Shown: positions 20,995 through 33,251, numbered from the stretch's first letter. The stretch is DNA of 64,000 nucleotides from Basidiobolus meristosporus CBS 931.73 (GCA_002104905.1 MCFE01000090.1:112537-176536); one strand, 5' to 3'. Notes: generated from the letters alone by a model not told the origin. A program made the numbers and translations.

Positions 20995-23026
20995 ATGCTA
21001 TCCTCAAGGTTCACCTCACAAATGCGCCAGCGCGCGCCCATGCTCCTGAATTGCTCCAAAAGATACATACCCGCTACTCTATACCAAGGATTGAATCGTT
21101 TCAAAAGCACCGCCAGGTTAGTGAGGTTTAGCTTGATTGACTTGATTCGAAAATTCACCCTCTGTTCATAGCGCGCGCCCCTTACAGGAGCCTTCTGCCA
21201 CCACCACCACCCCTTTGGCCAGCCCACACCCCGAGCCACTGAAGACCCCCGAACAATCAGGAATTCACGAGAACTCTTTTGTTGGGATGTCCGGAGGCGA
21301 GATCTTCCACGAGATGATGCTTCGTCATGAAGTCGAGCACATTTTTGGTTATCCCGGCGGTGCGATTCTTCCCGTCTTCGATGCCATCCACGACTCTAAG
21401 CATTTCCAATTCATCCTGCCCAGACATGAGCAGGGTGCCGGCCATATGGCTGAGGGTTATGCCAGAGCCACCGGTAAACCGGGTGTTGTGCTTGTAACCT
21501 CCGGCCCAGGTGCCACCAACGTCATCACACCTATGCAGGATGCTCTCTCCGATGGGTTGCCATTGGTGGTGTTCTGCGGGCAAGTGCCAACCTCAGCTAT
21601 CGGTACGGACGCCTTCCAGGAGGCTGATGTTGTGGGCATTTCTAGATCTTGCACCAAGTGGAATGTGATGGTAAAAGACATCAACGAGCTCCCACGTCGT
21701 ATCAACGAAGCCTTTGAGATCGCCACTTCCGGTCGTCCCGGCCCTGTCTTGGTTGATCTACCCAAGGACGTCACCGCAGCGATCCTAACCAAACCCATCA
21801 CCGACAAGCCATCCCTTCCTACCCGGCCTTGGAACCTGCATTACGATTCGGAAAAGATCAACAACTCCATCAAGAAGGCCGCCGATATGGTGAACCGCGC
21901 CAAGACCCCGGTCATCTACGCTGGGGCCGGTTTGTTAAACCACCCAGATGGATCCACCCTCCTGAGAAAGCTTGCCCAGGATGGAAACATTCCAGTCACC
22001 ACCACCCTGCAGGGACTGGGCCTGTACGATGAGTTGGACGAGAAGAGCTTGCACATGCTTGGAATGCATGGCTCCGCTTACGCCAACCTTGCCATACAGT
22101 CTGCCGATGTCGTGATCGCCCTTGGTGCCCGGTTCGATGATCGAGTGACCCTCAACCTGAAGAAGTTCGCTCCAGTAGCCCAGCAGGCAGCACTCGAAGG
22201 CCGGGGTGGCTTCATTCATTTCGAGATCATGCCCAAGAACATCAACAAGGTGGTGCAAGTGACCGAAGCGATCGAGGGGGATGTCACCGAGAATCTCGGT
22301 AAGATGCTTCCCATGATTCAACATGTCAACCGTGATGCGTGGTTCAGCAAGATCAAGACATGGAAACAGAAATATCCTTTTGTGTACCCCAACGATGCAC
22401 CCGAAGGCAAGATGAAGCCTCAGGCAGTTCTTGAAGAGCTCAACCGTCAACTTGAAAACGTCAAAGAAAAGACCATCATCACCACCGGCGTGGGCCAGCA
22501 TCAGATGTGGGCTGCACAGTATCTGCGCTGGAGACACCCCAGAACCTTCATTACCTCTGGTGGGTTGGGTACCATGGGCTTCGGACTTCCCTCCGCCATT
22601 GGCGCCAAGGTAGCCAAGCCCGATCACATCGTCATTGACATCGACGGAGACGCCTCCTTCTCTATGACAGGCATGGAACTTGCCACCGCCGCACAATACA
22701 ACATCGGAGTCAAGGTTCTCATCCTGAACAACGACTTCCAAGGCATGGTGAAACAATGGCAGGACCTCTTCTACGAGGAGAGGTACTCGGGCACCGTCAT
22801 GCACAACCCAGACTTCGTGAAACTCGCGGAGGCCATGGGCTGCCGAGGCATGCGCTGTAACAACATGGAGGACTTACCGAGCAAGATCAAGGAGTTCTTA
22901 GAGTGCCCGGAGCCGGTGGTGTTTGACGCTCGTGTAGATAAAGCCGAGCATGTATACCCCATGGTTCCCGCCGGTAGAGCTCTCCACGAGATGGTTTTGG
23001 ACAAATCACTTATTCTGGACGAGTAA
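20995..23026 (+). CDS. ILV2: Acetolactate synthase catalytic subunit
   Basis: ThDP- and FAD-dependent enzyme joining two pyruvates (or pyruvate and 2-oxobutyrate) in mitochondria. Exons 20995-21116 and 21172-23026, 1977 nt, 658 residues. A Ser/Arg-rich presequence spans about residues 1-40. The ThDP site begins IFGYPGGAILPVFDAI and the catalytic Glu lies in PRHEQGAGHMAEGYAR. The FAD domain follows, then GDASFSMTGMELATA (metal/ThDP motif) and LNNDFQGMVKQWQ. Residues that contact ALS herbicides in this family are conserved (QVPTSAIG and the Trp of KQWQ). The upstream in-frame ATG at 20854 would add 47 residues; I prefer 20995 because it starts a cleaner presequence. Confidence 0.96.
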
Positions 23027-23461
23027 ATTATATTCCAATCATTGAATCCCGACCATCACCAACATACCCACTCATCCACCCACTCATCCCAACCACATAT
23101 ATTGCCCTTTCATCACTTCTCGTATATACACGCGAATATAGTCCACCTAATAAAGCTTATACATATATATCACATCAATAGGCTGTACATTCCATCGCCA
23201 CATGACAAAGCGGGCAATAGCCATCATTTGAGATGGCCGAGTGATGAGCAACTATCATGAGTTTGGCCAAATGAGCAATAACCATTAATCAAGGAATCCA
23301 TTTCATCCCAAACCACTACACTATCAAGCGTACTCGCGCGATTGCTATTCACAAATGAACCTCGTCTTTATTTGTGGGAAATGGATAAAGCAGGGAAATA
23401 AATTCGATGTGAGGTTAAATGGTTAAGAAATGCCAAGAAGAGGGGTCTATCGTGTGGAGAG
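23027..23461. other. Intergenic, ILV2/QCR8 convergent 3' ends
   Basis: A/T-rich with AATAAA-like signals; no gene seen. Confidence 0.5.
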
Positions 23462-23725
23462 TTACTCGCGCTCGTGAGCACCAGCCTTGGAGTTGAGGTA
23501 CTCGTGGCGGGCCACACCCCAGCTGTAGACGGTGTAGAAGATGATGGCACCGGGAGCGATCCAGGGGATCTGAGCGACGAAACGGTTGTAGGTCTTGAAG
23601 AGGCCGTTCTTCAGGACACCGGCGAATGCGCGTTGTTCGTAGGGAGAAAGGGAGTATGAAATGATACCACGTTGAGTGGGACCACCAAGGTGACCCCAGT
23701 TACCCATCCATTTACCACCGCCCAT
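23462..23725 (-). CDS. QCR8: Cytochrome b-c1 complex subunit 8 (ubiquinone-binding QP-C family)
   Basis: Small subunit of respiratory complex III in the inner mitochondrial membrane. Single exon, 87 residues, near the family's usual 80-95. Sequence marks: GGPTQRGIISYSLSPYEQRAF near the N-terminus (family: ...KG...Y.LSPFEQ.A..G), then one transmembrane helix (about residues 54-71) ending in WG...HEYLNSK. It is divergent from PAM17, sharing a 479-bp upstream region. Confidence 0.93.
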   Translation of the reverse strand: MGGGKWMGNWGHLGGPTQRGIISYSLSPYEQRAFAGVLKNGLFKTYNRFVAQIPWIAPGAIIFYTVYSWGVARHEYLNSKAGAHERE

Positions 23726-24204
23726 TGTTCAATAGAAATTCTTCGAAAGGTTAACGACAAAGCAAAGGAGGAGGGAGGCTGGACAGGAGAGCACTTACCG
23801 AAATAGCAAACGATAGAAAGAAAACGCTGGCTCCCTTCGGAAGAGAATGAATTTACGTATCGCTAGTGCCCCAAGAGAATTTGCATTTTTGGCCTACTTC
23901 CCCAATCATAGAGACCCTCCTTTTTCCCCACATCAAATCCCCTTCATGGGTTCTGTTTGGCCAGCTGATTGATCCCAACGAGGGTGTACGATCCCCACCC
24001 CTTTCGCCCACCTCATCCATCGCTAAACAAGAGTTAAACGCCAACCGAATGATTCAGTGGGATCTGGTGAAGGAGTTAAACACTGCTTATGTGGGATCTG
24101 GTGAGATGGTGGATGAGTGTGTGAAAAAAATAAACCCTCTCGAAGAATTCGCTCCCACCGTGTCTCTATCATCTCTTCGTTTTACTAAGTTTTGGTTTAG
24201 AAAG

Positions 24205-24859
24205 ATGTCCCTTCAAAGAGTGACCTGCCTTCGCTCGGCCCTTCCCCACGTGCAGCTGGCGAAGCGTGCCTTCACCACCAGCCGAATCCAACTCGACGCC
24301 TCGAAAACCCCTTCGGAGACCCTGAGCGAGGAGGATCTTTCGTGGGAGGATTATTTCAAGCTGAGACGTAGTAGACGTATCAGGGAAAGAATCTCCTCCA
24401 TCCCCACCACCATCGCCGGTGTCGGTTTGAGTAGTGCTTATTTCGCCTCCCTCGAAGTGGACCCCACCTTGACCTACTTCGGCATGGATCCTTTGCTCGT
24501 TTACGGGGCCGGCGTGGTTGCCTCCGGCTTCGGAGGTTTTCTGGTGGGCCCGTTGTTCGGCAACGGCCTGTGGAGTTTGTTCAACCGTAACCTAGCCAAC
24601 AAGATCAACATCGTAAGTTGCCCCGCCTCTTGTTCTCCCTTTCGCGCGGAAGGACACTAACCGAATTCATTAGAGGGATAGACAGTTCTACGAGCGCATC
24701 AAGAAGCATCGTTCCGACCCTTCCTTGAACTCGTTCAGAAACCCAGTCCCTGACTTCTACGGAGAGAAGATCAAATCCGTCAGCGACTATCGCTCCTGGT
24801 TGCGTAAACAAAGAGAGCACCGACGTAAGGCCACCTTCTTCTTAGGAAAGGAGGAGTAA
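24205..24859 (+). CDS. PAM17: Presequence translocase-associated motor subunit Pam17
   Basis: Inner-membrane protein of the TIM23 import motor. Exons 24205-24612 and 24674-24859, 594 nt, 197 residues. A presequence is rich in Arg/Ser (MSLQRVTCLRSALPH...). The core motif LSWEDYFKLRRSRR is followed by two transmembrane helices (TTIAGVGLSSAYFASL and VYGAGVVASGFGGFLVGPL) with the family-typical DPT...FGMDPL between them. The C-terminal part has NPVPDFYGEKI and YRSWLRKQ, as in known Pam17. Upstream ATGs in the frame belong to the 5' leader. Confidence 0.93.
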
Positions 24860-24888
24860 AGTCTTCAACAGGCCACTCTTCACTAGCA

Positions 24889-24925
24889 CCAGTACCAGTA
24901 CCAGTACCAGCACCAACACCAGCAC
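24889..24925 (+). repeat. Short CAGTAC/CAGCAC microsatellite
   Basis: Imperfect 6-bp units (CCAGTA/CCAGCA) just after the PAM17 stop codon, probably in its 3' UTR. Confidence 0.7.
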
Positions 24926-25143
24926 TTATCATCCACGTTTCCTCCAAAATCCATCGTCACCTCTGAGCCTGTTTTGTTTCGCATGCATTCAGTAAATTTG
25001 GATTCATCTTGTCTCCTGGGTGGTTTGGCAGTGTGGGGTTTATTGTAGTTTTGGAATGTTAATTACAGATCTGGTGATGGGTTCTCCGGGACGGGAGGTA
25101 AATTTGGCTATCTAGGCTCCTCTCCTGGATGGGTTTGCGATGG

Positions 25144-26577
25144 TTATTGCAGATCTGGCGATGGGTTGGCCTTGTCCTCCAGGACATCCTTGAGTGATGT
25201 GGTGGCCGACCCTCTGGGTTTCGGCTTGGGCTGAGTTGGGTCAGGCTTCCAGCCAATCTATAGACGCCGGTGAGTGGATATTGTTTGAGGCGTGCGGATC
25301 AAGCCAACTTACCATGTAAAGAATCTGGAAGGTGGCCGGGATGGTACCGTCTGGGTTCCCGTACAGCTCTACAATGCCAATAGGGGTTAATCAGCGAGTT
25401 GGTCGGGTCTCAGGGATTGTCAAGGTACCTTTGTAGATGGCATGTGAGGCAAGGAGGGTGTCTCTGTGTAGATAGCCTCGGCTGTTGATGACGGCATTGG
25501 ATTCTCCCATGGCTTGAAGGTCGCTCATAAGCTCTGCTGGGCTTGGGTAGTTCACTACTATCTCATCGACATCGACCGTTGTTAGGTTGAACCCTGCACG
25601 AGAGAGTAGACTCCCAAGATCACGTGAATCTTGGGGCAGTTAGTTATGTGGCCAGGAAGAGCAGGAGGAAATGCGGACCAACCGGCCATTGGCGAAACAT
25701 GTGGCGAGATACCGCCCTCTCGTTCTAGCTCGGCGAGTTGTAGTGAGGTTCTGTCGACAACGTAGTCCTTGTGAGAAGAGTCGATGTGGATTCTAAATAT
25801 CCAGCTAACAGAGCCTACCTTAGCTCGTAAATGGTATCTCCACCGAACATCGCGCCGATAAACACTCCGTCTGGCTTCAGGGCGCGACGGATCTGGATTA
25901 ATGCACCAGGTAGATCGTTAACCCAATGAAGGGACAGACTGCTAACCACCGCCTCGAGAGAATCTTCTTCAAAAGGTAATGCCTCTTCATCAACCACCTT
26001 ACGCTCCACCTCCACTAAAGACCTCCGGTTAATCACCACACTCACCCACCAGCTCATGTCAACGGCACTTACCATCGTATTTGATGGCTGCATCTCTATG
26101 AAGCATATTCTCTATAAACATACTGCTGATGAACACCCACCGCAAGATACATTCCAAGGCCGTACTGTCCAGAAAATACCTGAAAGTTCACACTGGATCA
26201 CTTTGCTTACGATATCTTCGTCCAAGTGTTTCACGACGTGCCCGCAGCCGGAGCCCACGTCCACGACGGTGTGAAAGCGTTTTTTGATGTCCTTGAAAAA
26301 GTTGGGGACTCAGTTCATGTCCGGTAAGTAGAAAGGAAAATGCTCTCGCAGCGAGAAGACTCACAAGTAACCGATCGACAACCCTCGCAGCAATCTCATC
26401 TTTCAAGTAGTCTACCTCGCGACTTTTGGTCACGTTCAATGCGGCCCTGTCCCTTTGGATCTGCTTGACCTTCCTATCAAACACCGTGGCGACACTATAC
26501 TCGGTGGAGTACGCAGCCCGTTGAATAGAGTTCAGGAGGTTCCTCTTCAAATTAGGGGTGAGGTATCTTGCAAACAT
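25144..26577 (-). CDS. NDUFAF5: Complex I assembly methyltransferase-fold protein, NDUFAF5 type
   Basis: SAM-dependent methyltransferase-fold enzyme of mitochondria; the human homologue hydroxylates an Arg of NDUFS7 during complex I assembly. Eight exons: 26365-26577, 26180-26291, 26073-26111, 25819-26014, 25683-25750, 25429-25629, 25313-25368 and 25144-25257; 999 nt, 332 residues. Presequence [15 protein letters not shown]..., then [14 protein letters not shown] and [18 protein letters not shown] motif [68 protein letters not shown], and MGESNAVI. The frame upstream of 26577 opens only with GTG, so this ATG is the start. A functional complex I is implied. Confidence 0.93.
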
Positions 26578-27126
26578 GTCGAAAGCGATAAGGTAAATCC
26601 TCGCCACTAACCCTCACCCGTGAACCTTGTCTCGATGAAGAAATTTTAGTTTGTGGGGTATCGTCTGGCCGAGGGATCGAGGGATCTAGGGATCGCCTCA
26701 TCAAAATCACCGCGAATATTCCCTTCTCTCCTATTACATGACGATCACTGATCGACGCTGATGGATTCTTGGTGATTTGCATCTATGTTGCTTGGACGGT
26801 TGCCATGCAGGTTGCCATGCATGGGGATGAGAGCTCCACACCAGTTAACAATTGGCAGCTCCACAAAGTTGGCATCAACCTTGTGTCGACTGAACAATGG
26901 TTGATTCAGGGGACCTTCAGTCAAATGCAAAGGGGTGTAAACAAAGGAGAGGATGTCTAATCCCTCACAAATTTGCTTGGCTATGGCTCAACTGCATGTT
27001 TCGTGCACTTGGTTCGATAGGATTCATCTGCAGTCAACCCGGGGATCACGTGAAGGGGACGAGAGCGACGATATATAACCAAGCTCTCTGGGCAATTACT
27101 GCGTGTTCTCGGTCAGATCACGCAAG
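26578..27126. other. Divergent promoter region (NDUFAF5 / 7-TM gene)
   Basis: No gene supported. A TATATAA box at 27071-27077 stands about 50 bp before the ATG of the next + gene. Confidence 0.5.
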
Positions 27127-28004
27127 ATGAGCTCCACTCCCGACGAGATTATTACTCCGTTACCGTTGCTTTACCAGTCCTTCATTTCCATGGCAATCAC
27201 CTCGATGGTGACTGCCGTGTTCTTGAGCAATGCATACTACTCTGCTCAGATGCTGTTTGCCAGCTACAACAAACCCATTTTTCAGCTGTGCTTCATCCAG
27301 TCCATCCTCGGGGCAATCACCAATCTGGTGCTCGTGGTCAGCTTCTTCTACTTCGATGCTGGGTGTACATTCCGGGTCTTCTTTGCGGCAACCTTGAATC
27401 TGATCTCGACCACTTGTATCGATCTCATCATGCTACACAAAGCCTACTACTGCCAAAGCCGATCCAAGTGGATCTTGGGTATAGGTGTGGCTGCTCAGAC
27501 TGCAAGATTCATTGCTGGCGGAGTCAACATCGGATTCACCAGGGTGTTTGTGACCTCGCTCTATGGCTGTGGTAGTCTCATCAATATTGCAACCGCCATC
27601 ACGGTGATCACCACCGAGTTTGCCCTAAACTTGTTCCTCTCCATTTGCTTCATTTCTTCGGTGTATGGACGCTGGAAAATCGTCAAGACTCGACTACACT
27701 CGGCATTGCTCACCGATGGGCTCATATACTTCTTATCCACCTCCATTACCAGTGTAACCATTGTTATCCTGGTACTCTGCCAGGTCCTTGGGGAAAACTC
27801 CGCCATCTTATTCAACATCAGTTGTAAGTATCTATGCCCAACGCCTGCCCCGTCACCAGCCATACTAACATCATCACTGTAGGGGCGGTCGCATCAAAAT
27901 TAATGGTCGAGCAACTAAGGCACGCCAGCCATGTTGGCAGAGAGATTGTGAAGGGCACTAATTCCCGTAACCCCCAGGAAAAATCCTCAGCGAATCTTGC
28001 CTAA
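27127..28004 (+). CDS. Seven-transmembrane membrane protein of unknown function
   Basis: Exons 27127-27823 and 27883-28004, 819 nt, 272 residues. Seven hydrophobic segments are visible at about residues 14-38, 49-70, 79-99, 116-138, 146-172, 195-215 and 220-240. A short extracytosolic N-terminus and a basic C-terminal tail (HASHVGREIVKGTNSRNPQEK) follow GPCR-like topology, and HKAYYCQSRSKW lies after TM3. I recognise no receptor signature, so I leave it unnamed; such orphan 7-TM proteins occur in many fungi. A TATATAA box lies 50 bp upstream. Confidence 0.75.
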
Positions 28005-28113
28005 AAGCACTTCTGCTCCCGTCTACCATCCGTGAATTTTTCCCCTTTATTCTTGTCTACCAAATCACATTAATAATGTACATATGAAATAAAGACAGTC
28101 ACTCCGGTCATTG

Positions 28114-31100
28114 CTAAAACCCGCCGAATATATGGTATCGCATCAATTGCACCTCATTGGTCGACGCCTTGACTGTTTGAGTGGCTGCCTGGAAATCCTC
28201 TTGACTCACGGTGATCTGTTTGACTGGCCCGTCAGTATGCTGGGATAAGCCATTGTTTGCAACGACGTACCTGTGTGTCGGCGCCACCAGTGCGGAGCCG
28301 TTTCAACGCATGAATTCCAGCCTGTCTAACCACAGCTGACAAGTCAGCACCGGTGTAGTTGTTGGTCATTCCTGCCAGCTCTTCGATAGAAACCCCCTCG
28401 GCCAATGGGAACTTGCGCAGCTGGATGTTCAGAATGTTGGCACGCTCCTCGCGGGTGGGTGGCGGTACATATACAAGACGGTCAAGTCGACCTGCCCAAG
28501 TAGTTAGGGAGTGGACGTCACGATATTCATAGGATTACTGAGCATGTACCAGGTCGCAGAATACTCTTGTCTATGGTTTCAGGATGATTCGTGGCAGCCA
28601 GGATAACCACCCCGCTATCCCCGGAGTTCAATTCATCCAGCTCCAAGAGCAATTGTGAGATAAGCTAACATCAGGTGTCGAAGGAATTAGGCTTGTTCCA
28701 CAATGAATCGTCGATGGAAATGGCATACCTTCTTGCCAAGGTTTCCTGCCGATTCGCGATTTCCGAATAATGCCTCCAGTTCATCGAGAAAAACTATGCA
28801 TGGGCTGCATCGCTTTGCCACTCGAAAGATGTTTGCCAACGCCTTCTCCGATTCTCCGATCTCGCTTTTGATCAGATCCGGTATCAGCACCGGTAAGAAG
28901 TTGGCTGATGACTCGGTAGCCACGGCTTTGGCGAGCAGAGTTTTACCGGTGCCTGGTGGTCCATACCTTTGTCGGCAAGTTAGAATGCCCTCACACACAC
29001 GACGACCATTCCTACTTACAATAAGATCCCTCGAGATGGGCGCACTCCTAGTCGCCGAAACGCATCAGCATGTTTGTATAGCCAGATGACAGACTCCTCC
29101 AGGGTGCTCTGCGAAGCTTCAGCTTAGCAACATCCAGCAATTGTGTGTACATGCTGACACCCACCTTGACACGATCGAGTCCACCGACATCTGACCAATG
29201 AACAGCCTCAATCTTGCGAATAGTACTATGCTCGCGTAGTGCATTGATTTTGATGATATCCATCAAAGGACAAATCTCGCTCGCTTCGAGAGCATGACCT
29301 AGTGGTGAAGATCCTCAGTCTCTTGAGGAAATGGCTTTGAACAGCTACAACTAGTACCTTGGGGAAATTTGCTCCGAGCCAAACTGCATAGTAGCTCGAC
29401 ATCCACCGCAATGTATCCGTGGCACTTATCGGACACCGCTTTCAGAGCGACGTCCGAGATGTTCAACCCTTTCGAACACGCCTTGAATATATTCAAACGT
29501 TGCTCAGGTGTTGGGATGTCCAACAATACCTCATCCTGAGGGTGTGGGTGCGAGTGTTAGAACAATCGAAGGGAAGCCCAACAATTCTCAGGAGCTCACC
29601 TGGAAACGCTTCCGCAGAGTATGGTCGATGTCAGCTACAGATTCTGCTGCTCCGATCTAGAATGTCTGGTGTTAGCGCATCTCGCCCACAACGAGCGAAC
29701 CGTCTTGTAGCTTACGAGTAATACTCTATGCTCTTTGGACTGTAATTCATCCAATATATCTAGCAGATGATGGTTTAGTGACTCGCTAGACTCTGCATTT
29801 GCGAATAGCGTCTCGATGTTATCCAGTATCACTGTGGATTTGGGGAATCAATTTAGTAGCCGAATGAATCTGGATCCGGTCACGAAGCCCTTACGAGTGG
29901 ATGGCGCCATCTTCACGGCCATTTCGAAGTACTCGCGTATCCCTCTGCCAAATTTCCCGGGGTATTTCGTAGACAAGTCACCTAGATTAACGGTGATGAT
30001 CTACTCGTGGAAATGATGAGTGCCAAGCTCGCGCAGGTTGGGTCCAAAACTTACGTTCGCGTGGTAGTATCTCGACATGCTCTCTATCAAGTAAGTTTTG
30101 CCTTTGAAATCTCACATCAGCCTCAACTCGACTCGCAACGTAAAACGTGTAACCTACCGATCCCAGACGCACCAACCAATAAGAAGTTGTTGGGTACCAA
30201 TACTCCGTAATGTTCGCAAGAAGCTCGACTCTCGAAAGCCAAGGAAAAAAGCTGTTGCATCCTGGTGGACTTTGTTAGCTGTCGGGTGGGTAGTACACAG
30301 CGGCTTGGGCCCACCTTTTTCCTTCGTCTCCATAACAACTGATCAAGCTTCCTATCCCCTGATGCTGCTCAACAAAGCTCCCTTGCACAAGCGTTTCCGA
30401 TGTTATCAGCTTGGTGTGCTGATCAACAGACCCCCAGACATCATTTGATCCGCTAGACTCGCATCGAAATCCATGAAGCTTCCCATTCCTTAGCTGTACC
30501 TGGATTATAGACCCATTGCGTAGAATGGCCCGTGATATCTGCTGAAGAATACGTATTTGAAGTTAAGGCTGAATCGAGGGCATATCTGTGTACTGTCGTT
30601 GGTATCAGCATAAAGGATATTGTAGGAACTTGGAAGGAGCTTAAAATTTGAAAGTGGTGTTTCAGGAATCATCTGAATCTTCTCCCAACGAAGTAGAGTG
30701 CTTAGCGATAGCAAAGTTACTTCCACCTACTCAGACGTGACAAGGTGTTAATGCCTAGAGTTGTAGCCTTAGGCTTGCTATCAGAGCTTACCTCCTCTTC
30801 TTCCTCCAAACCAAACTCCACAAGCTGGTCATTCGTTAACCAGAGTGTAGGCCCCTCTATCTTGACATCTTTAACGACACGACTTTTCATTGGTGACCAC
30901 TCCGGCCCAGAGTTTTTATCTATGTAACTATCTGACCATAACTCAAACGGCTCCGTAATTTCTTCGGGGCCCTTGTGTATTACGCCACGCACATCAAGAT
31001 TACCCGAGTGCGTGTCTAAGGCGATCAGCCCGGGGCCGTTTACGTAGATTACAGACCTCCCTTCGGAGCTTAGGGAAGTCTTGTTCGAGTGTTTCTTCGT

Positions 31101-31115
31101 TTTGAAATGCACCAT
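28114..31115 (-). CDS. Tandem AAA+ ATPase of the CDC48/AFG2 (SPATA5/SPATA5L1) group; 5' exons tentative
   Basis: Two AAA+ modules. The D2 module is canonical: [13 protein letters not shown], Walker A GPPGTGKT, Walker [23 protein letters not shown], arginine-finger region [14 protein letters not shown], and sensor 2 [15 protein letters not shown]1 is degenerate: Walker A GASGIGKT, Walker B LILDNIE, no clear SRH. Well-supported exons: 28114-28215, 28271-28491, 28550-28664, 28729-28966, 29020-29108, 29165-29298, 29358-29535, 29600-29656, 29716-29831, 29895-30000, 30055-30101 and one ending at 30158. A first exon 30792-31115 joins in frame to one starting at 30726; exons between about 30160 and 30700 are unresolved. 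AFG2-type proteins release ribosome-maturation factors; PEX1/PEX6 are less likely alternatives. Confidence 0.7.
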
Positions 31116-31467
31116 AAAGAACAAGCGCCAACAATACCATCATTGTCTAGTCTTATACACTAAGGAAAAAAATCTACACAAACTATGATTAAAATCCCTA
31201 CAAGCCTAACCCAACAGTCTAAATCGACTTCTCCCCTAACCCGCTCCTGACTCATTCATCCAATTCCGCAGCCAGCACCCCTTAACCTGACAAGAAGGTG
31301 GCATACTATATACAGAATCCAGTTCATTAACGCAGAGATTTGAAAAAAAATCATGAGATTTAGTCATGAATTTGAGAATGCTTAAAGAAAGCATGGGAAT
31401 ATTATCAAGTTCATCTCCATCTCTGCTTATCTTCTAGGGAAAACCCTCTCGCGATTCCTGACCGAAG
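31116..31467. other. Divergent promoter region (AAA ATPase / capping enzyme)
   Basis: 352 bp, A/T-rich with no recognised motif. Confidence 0.4.
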
Positions 31468-33251
31468 ATGATTCCCGACATCCCAGGGCGTCCAGTAGAA
31501 ACCGAACTAGAGCAAGAACTTCGCCAAGAGGTCGGCAATTTACTGAATGCGAATGCCAAGAGGTACTTGATTCTTCCAACCTACAAAATCATTGCCACCC
31601 ACAACTTCCAAAATTCCTGGGTCGCCGTGCTCCTTTTACTTATCAGCGTATTCACGCTTTTTTATTTTTAGATTTCCAGGTATCCGTATACCCCCCACCC
31701 AACTTTAGAGTCGCACTTCCGATTGCTCATCTTGTATTTCAACGAAAATATACATAGGCGCCCAACCAATTAGTTTTGGACTTGAGCACATGCACGTGTT
31801 GGAATCTGAGGAGTGAGTGAAAGACTGTGACAAGAATAGATAACTCCTCGAGCTGGCGACTAATCCACCCACCCTTGTTTACTAGCTACTTCGTCTGTGA
31901 AAAATCAGATGGCGTCAGATGCTTGATATACATGCGAGTCAACTCCAAAAAGATCCCCGAAACCTATCTTGTATGAAAGTAACATTACTCACCTCTTCTA
32001 TATGATGCGATGACTCACGAAGAGAAATCCCATAAGATTGATAGAAAGAACAAGTACAACATAGTTCGTGAATTGACATTTCCCATTCCCGACGACAAAA
32101 GCTTCAAAAAATTCCACCACCAAACCATCATTGACGGAGAGATCATACACGACAAAGAAGATGATGGCAAGGTTCGACCCAACGAAACTTCTCCTTACGA
32201 AGAGTAGACTAGACAATAACCTTGGGACTTTTATAGATCACCCCCAGATTCCTGGCATTCGACTTGCTGGCCATCGCCGGAATTTCAGTTATCGAGAAAC
32301 CGTTCACCAAGCGCTTGGGGGTCGGTAAACTGTTTTTTCGGGCGCGGCACTGAGTACACATGTTAACCAAAGCTGTATTTAGTATTTGAGAGATCATGTG
32401 TGTGGCCCGTTCAATGCGATGATCAAAAAAAACCCAGATCTAGCCAAGTTTTTGCCATTCACGTAAGCCCATGGACGCACATCCTCTTTATGAAGAAATA
32501 CTAACGACGGGTGTAGTGTCGAAGCAAAGAAGATGGAGCTTTCGTATGGGTTGGAGATGATTATTAAGCAAGAGATGCCTCGACTCAAGCATGAAAGCGA
32601 CGGTTTGATCTTTACCGCAGTGAATGCCGGCTACCATATTGGAACATGCTCAACGATGTAAGACGCACTCCCGTTCTCGTCCCTCTTACTAGCAGCGATG
32701 TACCTAACAATGTTTGCAAAGGCTCAAGTGGAAACCGCCCAATGAAAACTCAATCGACTTCAAGTTAGTCGTGGAGTCTCAAGGAAAAGGCAAGCCCAAC
32801 TTCAACCTACATGTTTGGAAAGGTGGCCGCGAATATGATTATTTTGCACAGCTGGGACTTACGGATGATGAGTGGATAAGGTATGTGTCAAGTGGAGTAC
32901 ACCATTGACCCTTCATGGACTTATGAAATTGTAGGTTCCGCAACAACCGGACAAAGCTGGATGGTAGAATAGTAGAGGTCACGTACGATCTTAATCACTG
33001 CCCGCCCTACAAGTGGAAGTTCTTCCGATTCAGAGATGACAAGTTGCACGGGAATCACATCTCAGTTGTGGACAAGATAGTCAAAAGCATCGACGATGGA
33101 GTAGAGAGCGAAGCGGTAACTTGATGCTGTTAACACTAGTTGGGATTCCTTTGCTTACAAGTTGTGGATATTCATGTAGCTGATCGAGCATTGTCCCGCC
33201 ATACGTTCCGCATGGAAAGCACGTCACGAGAGAGCAAACAAATACAATTAG
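31468..33251 (+). CDS. CEG1: mRNA-capping enzyme, guanylyltransferase subunit
   Basis: Transfers GMP from GTP to the 5'-diphosphate end of nascent mRNA in the nucleus. Eleven exons: 31468-31562, 31672-31679, 31758-31812, 31886-31970, 32037-32171, 32237-32320, 32383-32462, 32517-32657, 32722-32880, 32935-33115 and 33180-33251; 1095 nt, 364 residues. All nucleotidyltransferase motifs are visible: I CEKSDGVR (the Lys carries GMP), III DGEIIHD, IIIa FLAFDLLAI, IV DGLIFTAV, V LKWKPP, VI WKFFRFRDDK in the OB fold. The N-terminus MIPDIPGRPV and RFPGAQPISF are family-typical. The second exon is only 8 nt; without it the frame and the RFPG motif are lost. No triphosphatase domain, so a separate CET1 is expected. 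Confidence 0.94.

Noticed and set aside
31468-31671. 67-codon ORF that looks like a small tail-anchored protein (hydrophobic WVAVLLLLISVFTLFYF at the end)
   Set aside because: The hydrophobic tail is intron 1 of the capping enzyme; the first 31 codons are its first exon, as shown by the RFPG motif and following exons.
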